Below, in pieces: positions 9,636-18,152 of a DNA stretch of 64,000 nucleotides (positions within the stretch are counted from its first letter, which is position 1; the number at the start of each line of letters is the position of its first letter). A program made the translations under genes and the position numbers. The notes beneath the pieces were generated by a model. That model searched no databases. It worked only from the letters and a program-made list of their open reading frames with translations, and had not been told where the DNA came from. The DNA is from Rhodovulum sulfidophilum DSM 1374 (GTDB taxonomy: Bacteria > Pseudomonadota > Alphaproteobacteria > Rhodobacterales > Rhodobacteraceae): NCBI RefSeq assembly GCF_001633165.1, contig NZ_CP015418.1, positions 2,852,001 through 2,916,000 on the forward strand. The letters are read 5' to 3'.

Positions 9636-12029
9636 TCACTCCGCAGCCAGCGGAACGGTGCCCCAGATGTCGGTCATATAGCCGCGGATCGTCCGATCCG
9701 ACGAGAACCAGCCCGCGCGCGCGGTGTTGCAGGCCGCGATCCGGTGCCAGACCGCCGGATCGGCGAAGGCCGCCTCGGCCCGGCGCTGGGCGTCCCAATA
9801 GGCGGTGAAGTCGGAGCAGACCAGGAAATAGTCCTGCCCGGTCAGGTTGGCGACCACCCCGCGATAGCGGTGCTTGTCCGAAGGCGAGAACGCGCCCTGG
9901 CTTATCGCCTTCAGCGCGCCGCCCAGCCGGGGATCGGCCTGGATCGCCTGACGGGCGTGATCGGGCACGGCGCGGCGGGCCTCGACCTCCTGGGCGGTCA
10001 TCCCGAACAGGAAGAAGTTGCGCGCCCCCACCCGGTCGCGGATCTCGACATTGGCGCCGTCGAGCGTGCCGATGGTCGGCGCCCCGTTCAGCGCGAATTT
10101 CATGTTGCCGGTACCCGAGGCCTCCTTGCCCGCGGTCGAGATCTGTTCCGACAGATCCGCGGCCGGGATCAGCCGCTCGGCAAGGCTGACATTGTAATTG
10201 GGCAGGAACAGCACCTTGAGATAGGGGCTGGTGACCGGATCGGCATTCAGCACCTCGGCCACGTCATTGATCAGATGGATAATCTCCTTGGCGAAGACAT
10301 AGCCGGGCGCGGCCTTGCCCGCGAAGATCTTGACCCGCGGCACCCAGCCCGCGCCGGGATTGGCCTTGATCTCGCGCCAGAGCGCGACGGTTTCGAGAAT
10401 GTTCAGATGCTGGCGCTTGTATTCGTGGATGCGCTTGATCTGCACGTCGAACAGCGCCTCGGGATCGACCCGCACCCCCTGCTCGGCCGCCAGCCACTCG
10501 GCGAAGTCCTGCTTGTTCTCGCGCTTGGCCTTCGCATAGGCGTCGAGAAAGCCCGGATCCGAGATCGACGCCTCGAGCCGGTCGAGCTGTTCGAGATCGT
10601 CGACCCAGCCCTCGCCGATGGTCTCGGTGATCAGTCGGCTGAGCCGCGGATTGGCCGACAGAAGCCAGCGGCGCGGCGTGACCCCGTTGGTCTCGTTGAC
10701 GATCCGGTCGGGATGCAGCCGGTGCAGATCGGCGAAGACGGTTTCCTTCATCAGATCGGTATGCAGCGCCGAGACCCCGTTGACCTTGTGCGCCATGGTG
10801 AAGGCGATCTCGCCCATCTTGACCTCGCCATTCTCGCGCAGCGTGACCCGGCGGCCCGGCATCTCGGCGGCATGGGCCTCGTCGATCCGCTCGATCAGCT
10901 GCATGTGGCGCGGCAAGAGCTGGCTCATCAGGTCCTCGGACCAGCGCTCCAGCGCCTCGGGCATCAGCGTGTGGTTGGTATAGCTGAGGCAGCCGCGCGC
11001 GGTGGCGATGGCCTGATCGAGCGCCATGCCGCGTTCGTCATGCAGAAGCCGCACCAGTTCCGGCCCGGCAATCGCCGGATGGGTGTCGTTGAGCTGGATC
11101 GCGGCCTTCTTCGGCAGATCGGCAAGCGCGCCGCCCTCGGCCTCGAACCGGCGCAGGATGTCGCGAAGCGAGGCGGCAGTGAAGAAATATTCCTGCTTCA
11201 GCCGCAATTCCTTGCCCTGCCCGGTGGTGTCGTCGGGATAGAGCACGCGGCTGATGGTACGGGCCAGCGCCTCGGGCTCGGCCGCGGCGGCATATTCGCC
11301 GCGATTGAACCGCGCCAAATCGAAGCCGTGGAGCGGCTGCGCCGACCACAGCCTCAGCGTATTGGCCCAGCGCCCCTTCCAGCCGATGATCGGCGTGTCG
11401 AAGGCGGCGGCGATCACCGCCTCGGCACCGGTCCAGACCGCGCGGCCGTCCTTCTGGGTGACCTCGCCGCCGAAGCGGATCTCCTGGGCGACATCGCGGC
11501 GCTCGAATTCCCAGGCATGGAACTGGCTCAGCCAGTCCTCGGGCTCCTCGATCTGGCGGCCGTCCTGGAAGGACTGGCGGAACAGCCCGTTCTCGTAGCG
11601 GATGCCATAGCCGAAGGCCGGGCAGCCGATGGTCGCGAGCGATTCCATGAAACAGGCGGCCAAGCGGCCGAGGCCGCCATTGCCAAGCGCGGCATCGGGT
11701 TCGTTCTGGATCACCGCGTCGAAGTCCAGCCCCAGATCGGCCAGCGCGGTCCCCGCCTGCTCTTCGAGGCGCAGGTTGACGATGGCGTCTTCCAGCAGGC
11801 GGCCGATCAGGAATTCCATCGACAGGTAATAGACGCGCTTGGGCTGCGCGGCCCGCGTCGCACGATTGGCCGCGAACCATCGGTCGACCAGCCGGTCGCG
11901 TACCGCCAGGGACAGCGCGATGCGCCAGTCGTGCAATGTGGCATGGCCGGGATCGGTGCCAAGCTCGTAGGCGAGATGGCGCAGGATGGAATCGCGCATG
12001 TCGGCGGCGGTCAAGGAATAGGCCTCCAT
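9636..12029 (-). CDS. glgP: Glycogen/starch/alpha-glucan phosphorylase
   Basis: GT35 glycogen phosphorylase, 797 aa. It releases glucose-1-phosphate from the non-reducing ends of glycogen using phosphate and PLP. The PLP lysine is in [20 protein letters not shown] (Lys644, position inferred from the codon at 10098-10100), and the N-terminal [11 protein letters not shown] region is intact. It is the first gene of the six-gene minus-strand operon glgP-glgB-glgC-glgA-glgX-malQ, so the same transcript encodes both synthesis and degradation enzymes. A roughly 610-bp intergenic region upstream should hold the operon promoter. Confidence 0.96.
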   Translation of the reverse strand: MEAYSLTAADMRDSILRHLAYELGTDPGHATLHDWRIALSLAVRDRLVDRWFAANRATRAAQPKRVYYLSMEFLIGRLLEDAIVNLRLEEQAGTALADLGLDFDAVIQNEPDAALGNGGLGRLAACFMESLATIGCPAFGYGIRYENGLFRQSFQDGRQIEEPEDWLSQFHAWEFERRDVAQEIRFGGEVTQKDGRAVWTGAEAVIAAAFDTPIIGWKGRWANTLRLWSAQPLHGFDLARFNRGEYAAAAEPEALARTISRVLYPDDTTGQGKELRLKQEYFFTAASLRDILRRFEAEGGALADLPKKAAIQLNDTHPAIAGPELVRLLHDERGMALDQAIATARGCLSYTNHTLMPEALERWSEDLMSQLLPRHMQLIERIDEAHAAEMPGRRVTLRENGEVKMGEIAFTMAHKVNGVSALHTDLMKETVFADLHRLHPDRIVNETNGVTPRRWLLSANPRLSRLITETIGEGWVDDLEQLDRLEASISDPGFLDAYAKAKRENKQDFAEWLAAEQGVRVDPEALFDVQIKRIHEYKRQHLNILETVALWREIKANPGAGWVPRVKIFAGKAAPGYVFAKEIIHLINDVAEVLNADPVTSPYLKVLFLPNYNVSLAERLIPAADLSEQISTAGKEASGTGNMKFALNGAPTIGTLDGANVEIRDRVGARNFFLFGMTAQEVEARRAVPDHARQAIQADPRLGGALKAISQGAFSPSDKHRYRGVVANLTGQDYFLVCSDFTAYWDAQRRAEAAFADPAVWHRIAACNTARAGWFSSDRTIRGYMTDIWGTVPLAAE

Positions 12030-12642
12030 CTTTGGAAATGTCGGAATGCGATGTTGTCGCGATATGGAAGGAAAAGGCCCTCCGCTTCAAGCGCGAGTTC
12101 GTTCGGAACCGAGAAATGCCGACTTCCGCGCCGAAGCGGCCGGTCTGCGTCCCTTTTCCGGGCACTGTCCGAAACGCCCTTTCGCACCGCCCTTTCGCAT
12201 CGCCGCCGCACGGGAGGCTGCGAACGGACGAGGCGTCGCTCCCGGCGCGCGGCGCCCCGCCGGATCGGGACTGCGCCCGCAAGGGCCCGCGCCGGCGGCC
12301 GGATGGAGGGGGGCGGTTTCGATAAAACACTTATAGGTTGTTTTTAGTCGATACTTTTTTATTTAAGATTGTGCAATCCTGTGCCACACTGGTCGTCAAG
12401 GCGCAACTGAGACCCGTTCCCTTCCGGACCGCATCCAGGTTCGGACCGGGCAGAGAGGTTCAAGCCGCGCGCCCGATCTGCGGTATGCCGCGTTTTCCGC
12501 GCTCCGCCAAGTTTGGTTCCGTGTTTCGTTCCCGTGTTTGGTTCCGTCGGCAGGCCCTTCGCCCGCCGGCCCCGAAACCGACGCCCGCGGCATTGCCACC
12601 GGCAGGCCGCATAGCAGCAACCACAGGACAGGCAGCATTCCC
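12030..12642. promoter_or_regulatory. Divergent intergenic region between glgP and the UDP-glucuronate decarboxylase gene
   Basis: This 613-bp stretch between divergent genes has no convincing coding sequence. It contains an AT-rich island at about 12320-12400, in strong contrast to its surroundings and the likeliest promoter zone. I could not identify a clean -35/-10 pair: TTGCAC on the minus strand, 17 bp from TATCGA, is the nearest match and is weak. Three GTTTSGTTCC repeats sit at 12511-12547. Short ORFs that cross the region use TTG starts and have low-complexity, arginine-rich translations, so I do not call them. Confidence 0.4.
12511..12547. repeat. Three short direct repeats GTTT(G/C)GTTCC
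   Basis: GTTTGGTTCC at 12511-12520, GTTTCGTTCC at 12523-12532 and GTTTGGTTCC at 12536-12545, each followed by GT, with a period of 12-13 bp. They lie about 100 bp upstream of the TTG start at 12643. The helical-turn spacing suggests a possible multi-site operator, but no factor is known to me for this sequence. Confidence 0.45.
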
Positions 12643-13665
12643 TTGACGCAGTTCCCGAAACGCATTCTCGTCACCGGCGGCGCCGGGTTCATCGGCTCGC
12701 ATCTGTGCAGGGCACTTCTGGCCATGGGCCATGCGGTGACCTGCCTCGACAATTTCTCGACCGGGCGCGAGGCCAATATCGCCCCCCTGCGCGGCAGGCC
12801 CGGTTTCACGCTGCTGCGCCATGACGTGACGCAGCCGCTGGATCTCGATGTCGACGAGATCTACAACCTCGCCTGCCCGGCTTCGCCCGCCCATTACAGC
12901 CGCGATCCGGTACAGACCGCCAAGACCTCCGTGATCGGCACGTTGAACCTGCTCGAGCTTGCCCGGCGCAGCGGCGCGCGGCTGCTGCAATGTTCGACCT
13001 CCGAGGTCTATGGCGATCCGCTGGTCCATCCTCAGACCGAGGACTATTGGGGCCATGTCAATCCGATCGGACCGCGGGCCTGCTATGACGAAGGCAAGCG
13101 CTGTGCCGAAACGCTGATCTTCGATTTCCGGCGGCGCTACGATCTCCCGGTCAAGGTGGCGCGGCTGTTCAACGTCTACGGCCCCGGCATGCGCCCGGAT
13201 GACGGCCGGGTGGTGTCGAATTTCGCGATGCAGGCGCTGACCGGCGCGCCGCTCACCGTCTATGGCGATGGCAGCCAGACCCGCTCCTTCTGCTATGTCT
13301 CGGACATGGTCGAGGCGCTGGTCAGGCTGATGGCGACACCGCCCGCCGTGACCGGGCCGATCAATCTGGGCAATCCCGCCGAGATGCGGGTGATCGACCT
13401 CGCCCGGACCGTGTTGCGGCTGACCGGCGCGCGGGCGCCGCTGGTCTTTCGCCCGCTGCCCTGCGACGACCCGGTGCAGCGCAGGCCCGATATCGCCCGG
13501 GCCCGGGCGGTGCTGGGCTGGTCGCCCGCGGTCGGGCTCGAGACCGGGCTGCGCGCCACGCTCGACCGCTTCGCGGCCGAAAGCCTGCCCCCGGCGCCGG
13601 AGGCATGCCCCGTCTTGCCCGCCATCCCCGCCGCTCCTCTGGACATCGGCCTGGCCCTGGGCTGA
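12643..13665 (+). CDS. UDP-glucuronate decarboxylase (UDP-xylose synthase)
   Basis: Extended short-chain dehydrogenase/reductase, 340 aa. Predicted reaction: UDP-glucuronate to UDP-xylose + CO2 with bound NAD+. Features are the Rossmann glycine motif VTGGAGFIGSHLC at the N-terminus, YNLACPASPAHY, the catalytic Ser/Tyr/Lys set in STSEVYGDP and PRACYDEGKRCAE (YxxxK), and VARLFNVYGPGM. The frame continues upstream, but family sequence starts at LTQFPKRILVTGG, so the TTG at 12643 is the most likely start; no strong Shine-Dalgarno is visible. The product would feed exopolysaccharide or LPS glycosylation. No glycosyltransferase is adjacent. A dTDP-glucose dehydratase-like activity is the main alternative. 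Confidence 0.85.
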   Translation: MTQFPKRILVTGGAGFIGSHLCRALLAMGHAVTCLDNFSTGREANIAPLRGRPGFTLLRHDVTQPLDLDVDEIYNLACPASPAHYSRDPVQTAKTSVIGTLNLLELARRSGARLLQCSTSEVYGDPLVHPQTEDYWGHVNPIGPRACYDEGKRCAETLIFDFRRRYDLPVKVARLFNVYGPGMRPDDGRVVSNFAMQALTGAPLTVYGDGSQTRSFCYVSDMVEALVRLMATPPAVTGPINLGNPAEMRVIDLARTVLRLTGARAPLVFRPLPCDDPVQRRPDIARARAVLGWSPAVGLETGLRATLDRFAAESLPPAPEACPVLPAIPAAPLDIGLALG

Positions 13666-13851
13666 GTGCAGCCGCGATGTGACGCGGCCCCTGCCCCCAC
13701 CGCGCGTCGTCGCCCCCTGCGGCGCGCGGACGGGACCGGGGGCTCCGACGTGATGCGAAACACGGCCGATGGCGAAGCGGCAGGCCTTCGGCGGAAAGAA
13801 GCGAGGCCGCCGCCTGCTGTCAGGGATCGCCGGATTTCGCCCCGAACTCCT

Positions 13852-13857
13852 TATAAT
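13852..13857 (+). promoter_or_regulatory. Candidate -10 element (TATAAT) upstream of the hybrid kinase
   Basis: A perfect TATAAT sits in the only AT-rich stretch between 13666 and 13933, about 77 bp before the kinase start. No recognisable -35 lies 16-18 bp upstream, so this is a weak call. An adjacent TTGACA (13857-13862) overlaps it and has no -10 partner downstream. Confidence 0.3.
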
Positions 13858-13933
13858 TGACACAAACTTGCGATGATCTCGGCCGGGCCGGGGCCGCCTC
13901 CTGCGGCCTCGCCGCCCCGCCGAGGAAGACCGC

Positions 13934-16201
13934 ATGCCTGCCGACCCGCCGATCCGCCGATCCACCCTGTCCACCGCCCGGCTGCTGCGGGCAAGACGGC
14001 TGCTGCCGCGCAGCCGGATCGAGGCGCTCGCCGCGGCGGCCGCGCTGGTGGTGATGCTGGGCGCCATCGCCGTCATCGCCTTCGACATCCGCGACCGCGA
14101 GGCCCACCTGCACGATATCACGGCCGAAACGGCGCAGTCGGAATTGACCCGTCTCGAGATGGAGCATGCCGAGCTGCATACCGCGATTTACATGGCGGAT
14201 CGGGGGGTGATGCCGCTTGACCGGCTCCGGCTCGATTTCGCCAATTTCCGCGCGCAGGCGAAACTGGTGACCGAGACCGCCTCCTTCGCCGAGCCGCTGC
14301 GGCGGTCCGGGCTCGGAGGACAGGCCGACCGGATCGCCGATGCGTTGCGCCAGATGACCGATGCCTTTGCCGGAAACGACGCCGACCTGCGGGCGCGGCT
14401 GCCCGACCTGTCGCGGACCATCGACGCGATCGACACCGATGTGCGGCGTTATTCGGCCGCCGGATCGGGACTTCTGGTCAGTTCGCATCTGAGCGAGCAT
14501 GCCCATGTCGAGCGGCTCGAAACCCTGCTGGCGCTGATCGGTCTGGCCCTGATCGTGCTGCTCCTGGCGGGGATGGCGGCGCTGGGCCGGCTGAACCAAC
14601 GGATGCGGAGCCGCAGCCGCGAACTGCACGCGACCGGCTCGCGGCTGAATGCCGTCGTCACCACCGCGCTCGACGCCGTGATCGTGACCGACGAAGCCGG
14701 AACCGTGCTGGAATTCAACGCCGCCGCCGAAGCCATCTTCGGCCATGCGCGCGACGAGGTGCTCGGCCGCCCGCTGGAACAGACCCTGGCGCTGAGCGCC
14801 GCTATCAGGCGGGGCGGAGAGGCGACCGGCCGCATCGAACTGCCCGCGCAACGCAAGTCGGGCACCGGTTTCCCCGCAGAGATCTCGTTCGGCCGCGCGG
14901 TGACCGATGACGGGACGGTCTTCGTCATCTTCCTGCGCGACATCTCCGAGCGCAAGCGCGTCGAAACCGAACTGACCGCCGCCCGCGACCGGGCGCTGGC
15001 GGGCGAGAAGGCCAAGGCGCGGCTGCTGGCGGTGATGAGCCACGAGATGCGCACGCCCCTGAACGGTCTGCTCGGCACGATGGAGCTTTTGCAGCGCAGC
15101 CCTCTGGACGATGCCCAGCGCCAGTATCTCGACATCATGTCCTGTTCGGGCGAAATCCTGCTGCACCATGTCGAGGATGTGCTGGAAGTCTCTCGGATCG
15201 ATGCCGGGCGCTCGAAAACCCGGATCACCGATTTCGACCTGACTGCGAAGCTCGGGCGTCTGGTGGCGCTGCATCAGCCGCTGGCGGCCGAGCGCGACAC
15301 CCGGCTCGCGCTCGAGATCGACGCCGGCCTTGGCGCCGGTCGTGGCATGGTGCGGGGCGACGCGCAGCGGCTGCGTCAGATCGTGATCAACCTGATCTCG
15401 AACGCGGTCAAGTTCACCCGCGGCGGCCGGGTCACGGTCTCGGCCAGGCGCCGCTCGCGCGAGATGATCGAGATCCGCGTTGCCGATACCGGCATCGGCA
15501 TCGCCCCCGAGGACCAGCCGCGGATCTTCGACGAGTTCTTCACCGCCGATGCCACCTACAGGCGCGAGGAAGGCGGCACCGGGCTGGGACTGGCCATCGT
15601 CGCCCGTCAGGTCGGATTGCTCGGCGGGCGGATCGAGGTCTCCAGCCAACCGGGCCAGGGCAGCACCTTCACCGTGACGCTCCCGCTTCCCGAGGCCACC
15701 GCCGCGGCCGAGCCCGCCGCACCGCACCCGGCCGCCCCCTGCCCGGCCCGGCCGCTCGACGTGCTGGTGGTCGAGGACAACCGCGTCAACCGCTTCATCG
15801 CGCGCCGCCTGCTCGAGGGGCTCGGGCACCGCGTCACTGAGGCCATCGACGGGCTCGACGGGGTCGAGACCGCAGCCGCGCGGCAGTTCGACGTGATCCT
15901 GATGGATATCAGCATGCCGCGGCTCGACGGCATCGAGGCGGCCCGGCGCATCCGCGCGGCCGAAGGCCCGCCGCCCCGGATCGTGGCGATGACCGCCCAT
16001 GCCCTGCCCGAGGATCTGGCCCGTTTCCATGCTGCCGGGATGGAGGATGTGGCGCTGAAGCCGGTCTCGCGCGGGCGGCTGAGCGAGCTTCTGGGCGAGG
16101 TGCCGGGGGCGGCGACACAGTGCAAGACGGCCCCTGCCGCCATGGTGCCAGAGCCCGGGCGCGACGCGCCGGCAGACAAGCCCCACCGCGCCGCAAGCTG
16201 A
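13934..16201 (+). CDS. Membrane-bound PAS hybrid sensor histidine kinase
   Basis: 755 aa. Two transmembrane helices (about 33-55 and about 195-218) flank a periplasmic helical sensor region. Then come a PAS domain (about 238-350), HisKA with the H-box VMSHEMRTPLNG (His370), and HATPase_c with N box NLISNAVKF, G1 DTGIGI and G2 GGTGLGLAI. A C-terminal receiver domain has phospho-acceptor Asp658 in ILMDISMPRLDG and a Lys in the KPVS segment. The architecture matches hybrid kinases acting through a phosphorelay. There is no separate response regulator, Hpt protein or output gene nearby, so it is an orphan and its signal is unknown. GAGGA precedes the ATG with 8-bp spacing. It is unrelated in strand to the glg operon. 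Confidence 0.9.
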   Translation: MPADPPIRRSTLSTARLLRARRLLPRSRIEALAAAAALVVMLGAIAVIAFDIRDREAHLHDITAETAQSELTRLEMEHAELHTAIYMADRGVMPLDRLRLDFANFRAQAKLVTETASFAEPLRRSGLGGQADRIADALRQMTDAFAGNDADLRARLPDLSRTIDAIDTDVRRYSAAGSGLLVSSHLSEHAHVERLETLLALIGLALIVLLLAGMAALGRLNQRMRSRSRELHATGSRLNAVVTTALDAVIVTDEAGTVLEFNAAAEAIFGHARDEVLGRPLEQTLALSAAIRRGGEATGRIELPAQRKSGTGFPAEISFGRAVTDDGTVFVIFLRDISERKRVETELTAARDRALAGEKAKARLLAVMSHEMRTPLNGLLGTMELLQRSPLDDAQRQYLDIMSCSGEILLHHVEDVLEVSRIDAGRSKTRITDFDLTAKLGRLVALHQPLAAERDTRLALEIDAGLGAGRGMVRGDAQRLRQIVINLISNAVKFTRGGRVTVSARRRSREMIEIRVADTGIGIAPEDQPRIFDEFFTADATYRREEGGTGLGLAIVARQVGLLGGRIEVSSQPGQGSTFTVTLPLPEATAAAEPAAPHPAAPCPARPLDVLVVEDNRVNRFIARRLLEGLGHRVTEAIDGLDGVETAAARQFDVILMDISMPRLDGIEAARRIRAAEGPPPRIVAMTAHALPEDLARFHAAGMEDVALKPVSRGRLSELLGEVPGAATQCKTAPAAMVPEPGRDAPADKPHRAAS

Positions 16202-16414
16202 CACCTCGGATCCGGCAGGCAGCGTGTGCCCCGGGCCGGACGGGACCGGAGCGCGCCGAAACAGCGCCGGGGCCGGTCCAGCAGTGTATGGACTAAGCGG
16301 CGCCATGGCGGCCAGACGGACTGCCGCCGACCAATTCGGGCGCCATGCGTCCGGAGCAGAGTCGGCGCGAACCTCCGGCGGCCGACGCCTCAGGTCCGCT
16401 CGGCGCGGGAGGGC

Positions 16415-16419
16415 ATCTC
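16415..16419. repeat. Left copy of the IS target-site duplication (ATCTC)
   Basis: ATCTC immediately precedes the left inverted repeat. The same five bases follow the right inverted repeat at 17633-17637. An intact duplication implies recent insertion without later rearrangement. Confidence 0.75.
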
Positions 16420-16468
16420 TGTATCGACCCACTGAAAACCTGCTCATGCTACAAGGGAGAACGTAGCC

Positions 16469-16786
16469 ATGAGTAAGACGATGGACGACAGCATCAAGCG
16501 GTGGACGGCGAAGCGTAAAACGGCGCTCGTCATCGAGATCATCCAAGGCAAGACGACCGCGTCGGAGGCAAGCCGGTCCTTCGACCTGACGCCCTCCGAG
16601 ATCGAGGGCTGGGTCGAGGATGCCAAGCGCGGCATGGAGAACTCGCTGCGCGCCAACCCGCTCGACATCCGCGAGCAATACGAGAAGCAGCTCCGGGACC
16701 TGCAGGAAGCCTATGGAGAGGCGATGCTGGAGCTGCGGGCGCGAAAAAAGCTGCAGGCCCTGCTGGATGCGCAGGACGGGAATTGA
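16469..16786 (+). CDS. IS transposase OrfA (DNA-binding subunit)
   Basis: 105 aa: a helix-turn-helix-like N-terminal half (RKTALVIEIIQGKTTASEASRSFDLTPSEIEGWV) and a coiled-coil C-terminal half rich in Glu/Leu/Arg. This matches OrfA proteins of IS3-type elements, which recognise the terminal repeats and supply the N-terminus of the OrfAB fusion. The stop (16784-16786) overlaps the TTG of orfB. A ribosome-binding site (AGGGAGAA) is 10-15 bp upstream. Confidence 0.85.
   Translation: MSKTMDDSIKRWTAKRKTALVIEIIQGKTTASEASRSFDLTPSEIEGWVEDAKRGMENSLRANPLDIREQYEKQLRDLQEAYGEAMLELRARKKLQALLDAQDGN
16744..16750 (+). other. Programmed -1 ribosomal frameshift heptamer (A AAA AAG)
   Basis: In the orfA frame the sequence reads CGA AAA AAG, giving the canonical slippery heptamer A AAA AAG in the zero frame. 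Slipping back one base enters the orfB frame, which is open from here through the orfB TTG at 16783. The predicted product is an OrfAB fusion transposase ending at 17604, the usual way IS3-family elements make the active enzyme. Confidence 0.75.
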
Positions 16787-17604
16787 TCCGTCGCACCCAG
16801 CAGGGCCTCATTGCCGAGGGCGTCGTTGTGTCCGTCGCCAAGCTGTGTGCCTGGTTCGGCATCCCGAGGCGGACGGTCTACTACAAGCCGGTGAAGGCTG
16901 CGCCTAAGGTCGAGGCCCGCTTTTCCGAGCCGATCAAGAAGCTGATCGAGGAAGAGCCGTCCTTTGGCTATCGGACCGTGGCTTGGCTCCTGGGGTTCAA
17001 CAAGAACACCGTGCAGCGGATCTTCCAGATCAAGGGCTGGCAGGTGCGCAAGCGTGCCGTGGGCATGCGGCCTCGCATCCAGGCCGTGCCGTCGGTTGCG
17101 GCTGCGCCGAACGAGCGCTGGTCGACGGATCTCGCCCGTATCTGGACGGGCAAGGACGGCTGGGCTTCCTTGGCGTTGGTGATCGACTGCCACAACCGAG
17201 AGTTGCTGGGCTGGCATCTGTCGAAGTCCGGCAAAGCCACGACCGCCAGCGCCGCCCTCGAGCACGCCCTGATCGCCAGGTTCGGCACTTTGGGCAAGGT
17301 CGAGAAAGAGTTCCTGCTGAGGTCGGACAACGGTCTGGTCTTCACCAGCCACCACTTCACCAAGATCGCCCGCAGCTACGGTCTGAAGCAGGAGTTCATC
17401 ACCCCACACTGTCCCCACCAGAACGGCATGGTCGAACGCTTCATCCGGACGCTGAAGGAGCAATGCGTGCATCGCCACCGTTTTGAGACCATCCAGCACG
17501 CGATGCGCGTCATCGGTGACTGGATCAGCTTCTACAACAAACGCCGCCCTCATCAGGCCCTTGCCATGCGCACGCCTGCCGAGGCATTCACATTAGCGGC
17601 TTAA
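16783..17604 (+). CDS. IS transposase OrfB (DDE integrase-type catalytic subunit)
   Basis: 273 aa from a TTG overlapping the orfA stop (TTGA). An N-terminal HTH_21-like region (about 40-100) precedes a retroviral-integrase-like catalytic core. Predicted catalytic residues are Asp116 (WSTDLARIW), Asp182 (LRSDNGLVF) and Glu218 (NGMVERF), with 35 residues between the last two, the classic DDE spacing of IS3. The C-terminal YNKRRPHQAL motif is also characteristic. It is probably made mainly as the OrfAB fusion by -1 frameshifting. Confidence 0.92.
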   Translation: MIRRTQQGLIAEGVVVSVAKLCAWFGIPRRTVYYKPVKAAPKVEARFSEPIKKLIEEEPSFGYRTVAWLLGFNKNTVQRIFQIKGWQVRKRAVGMRPRIQAVPSVAAAPNERWSTDLARIWTGKDGWASLALVIDCHNRELLGWHLSKSGKATTASAALEHALIARFGTLGKVEKEFLLRSDNGLVFTSHHFTKIARSYGLKQEFITPHCPHQNGMVERFIRTLKEQCVHRHRFETIQHAMRVIGDWISFYNKRRPHQALAMRTPAEAFTLAA

Positions 17605-17632
17605 CCTGAGCAGATTCAGCTGGGTCGATACA

Positions 17633-17637
17633 ATCTC
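17633..17637. repeat. Right copy of the IS target-site duplication (ATCTC)
   Basis: Matches the left copy at 16415-16419 exactly and directly abuts the right inverted repeat end (17632). Confidence 0.75.
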
Positions 17638-17639
17638 TG

Positions 17640-17864
17640 GCCGCATCCACCGAATATGTCGAAGACACCGCTCCCCCGGCTGGAACGGAGGTCAAAAGCA
17701 AGACCGTGAAAGACGAGCTCTCCGCCCGGCTCCGCGCATGCTCTGCCGAGCGCAGCGCGCTCCAGGACAGGAAGGCCGACCGCCTAAGCCTGAGCCGCGG
17801 ACAGATGAACCCGATCAGCCTGCTCGATGACGTCATTGCACAAAATCGGGCGGGGCTTGCCTGA
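17640..17864 (+). pseudogene. Possible 3' remnant of a gene interrupted or eroded next to the IS
   Basis: This frame is open from the IS right edge and reads 74 codons to a TGA. Its composition is protein-like, with a charged, helical centre (KTVKDELSARLRACSAER) and an ending MNPISLLDDVIAQNR. When the target duplication is collapsed, the frame continues leftwards into the bases before the IS, but that left part is arginine-rich and does not look coding. I do not recognise the family. It may be a decayed gene or a chance open frame. Confidence 0.3.
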
Positions 17865-18152
17865 CGGCCTCCGCCTTGCAGCGGATGGGACCGTCGGGAG
17901 ACAGCGCCCCCGCCGTGATCTCATCTGCGATTTAATTTGTCGCCCCGAGCGCCCTGAGCATCAGGACCCGATTGCGATATTGGCGTTCCGATCGGCACAG
18001 CTGGCCCTGGCTACGCAAGCGTTCCGCATCACGAGCTGCGCCCGCCCCGGCACTGCGCCGCCTCTACAGGGTCGGAACCGCCCTGCCCGCGATGGGGCGG
18101 CGCGGGACATATACCACCCCGGCCCGCCGCCGTGACCGCCCCGACTGGCGGC
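17865..18152. other. Intergenic sequence between the IS remnant and dinB; nothing recognised
   Basis: This stretch has mixed composition, somewhat less GC-rich around 17920-17990 than the flanks. A frame of about 100 codons (17827-18135) crosses it but ends in low-complexity Pro/Arg and matches nothing I know. Together with 17638-17864, the roughly 515 bp between the IS and dinB look like degraded sequence. Confidence 0.4.

Larger units (their letters stand above)
16420..17632 (+). mobile_element. IS3-family-type insertion sequence, apparently complete
   Basis: 1213 bp with imperfect terminal inverted repeats of about 26-27 bp. The left end (16420-16446) begins TGTATCGACCCA and ends TGCTCA; the right end (17607-17632) is its near reverse complement, beginning TGAGCA and ending TGGGTCGATACA. 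The ends are 5'-TG...CA-3', as in IS3 elements. Flanking 5-bp duplications (ATCTC) are intact. It carries two overlapping frames, orfA and orfB, and a canonical frameshift heptamer, so it looks capable of transposition. It lies in the gap between the hybrid kinase gene and dinB. Confidence 0.9.

Noticed and set aside
12511..12547. GTTC repeats considered as an alphaproteobacterial LexA (SOS) box
   Set aside because: The GTTC words are separated by 8 and 9 bases rather than the 7 of GTTC-N7-GTTC, and the nearby genes are not SOS genes.
12338..12646. TTG-initiated frame across the AT-rich island before the UDP-glucuronate decarboxylase
   Set aside because: Its C-terminal half is repeat-driven low-complexity sequence and it has no ribosome-binding site; treated as chance.
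17827..18135. About 100-codon plus-strand frame between the IS and dinB
   Set aside because: Overlaps the better remnant frame, ends in low-complexity Pro/Arg and has no ribosome-binding site.
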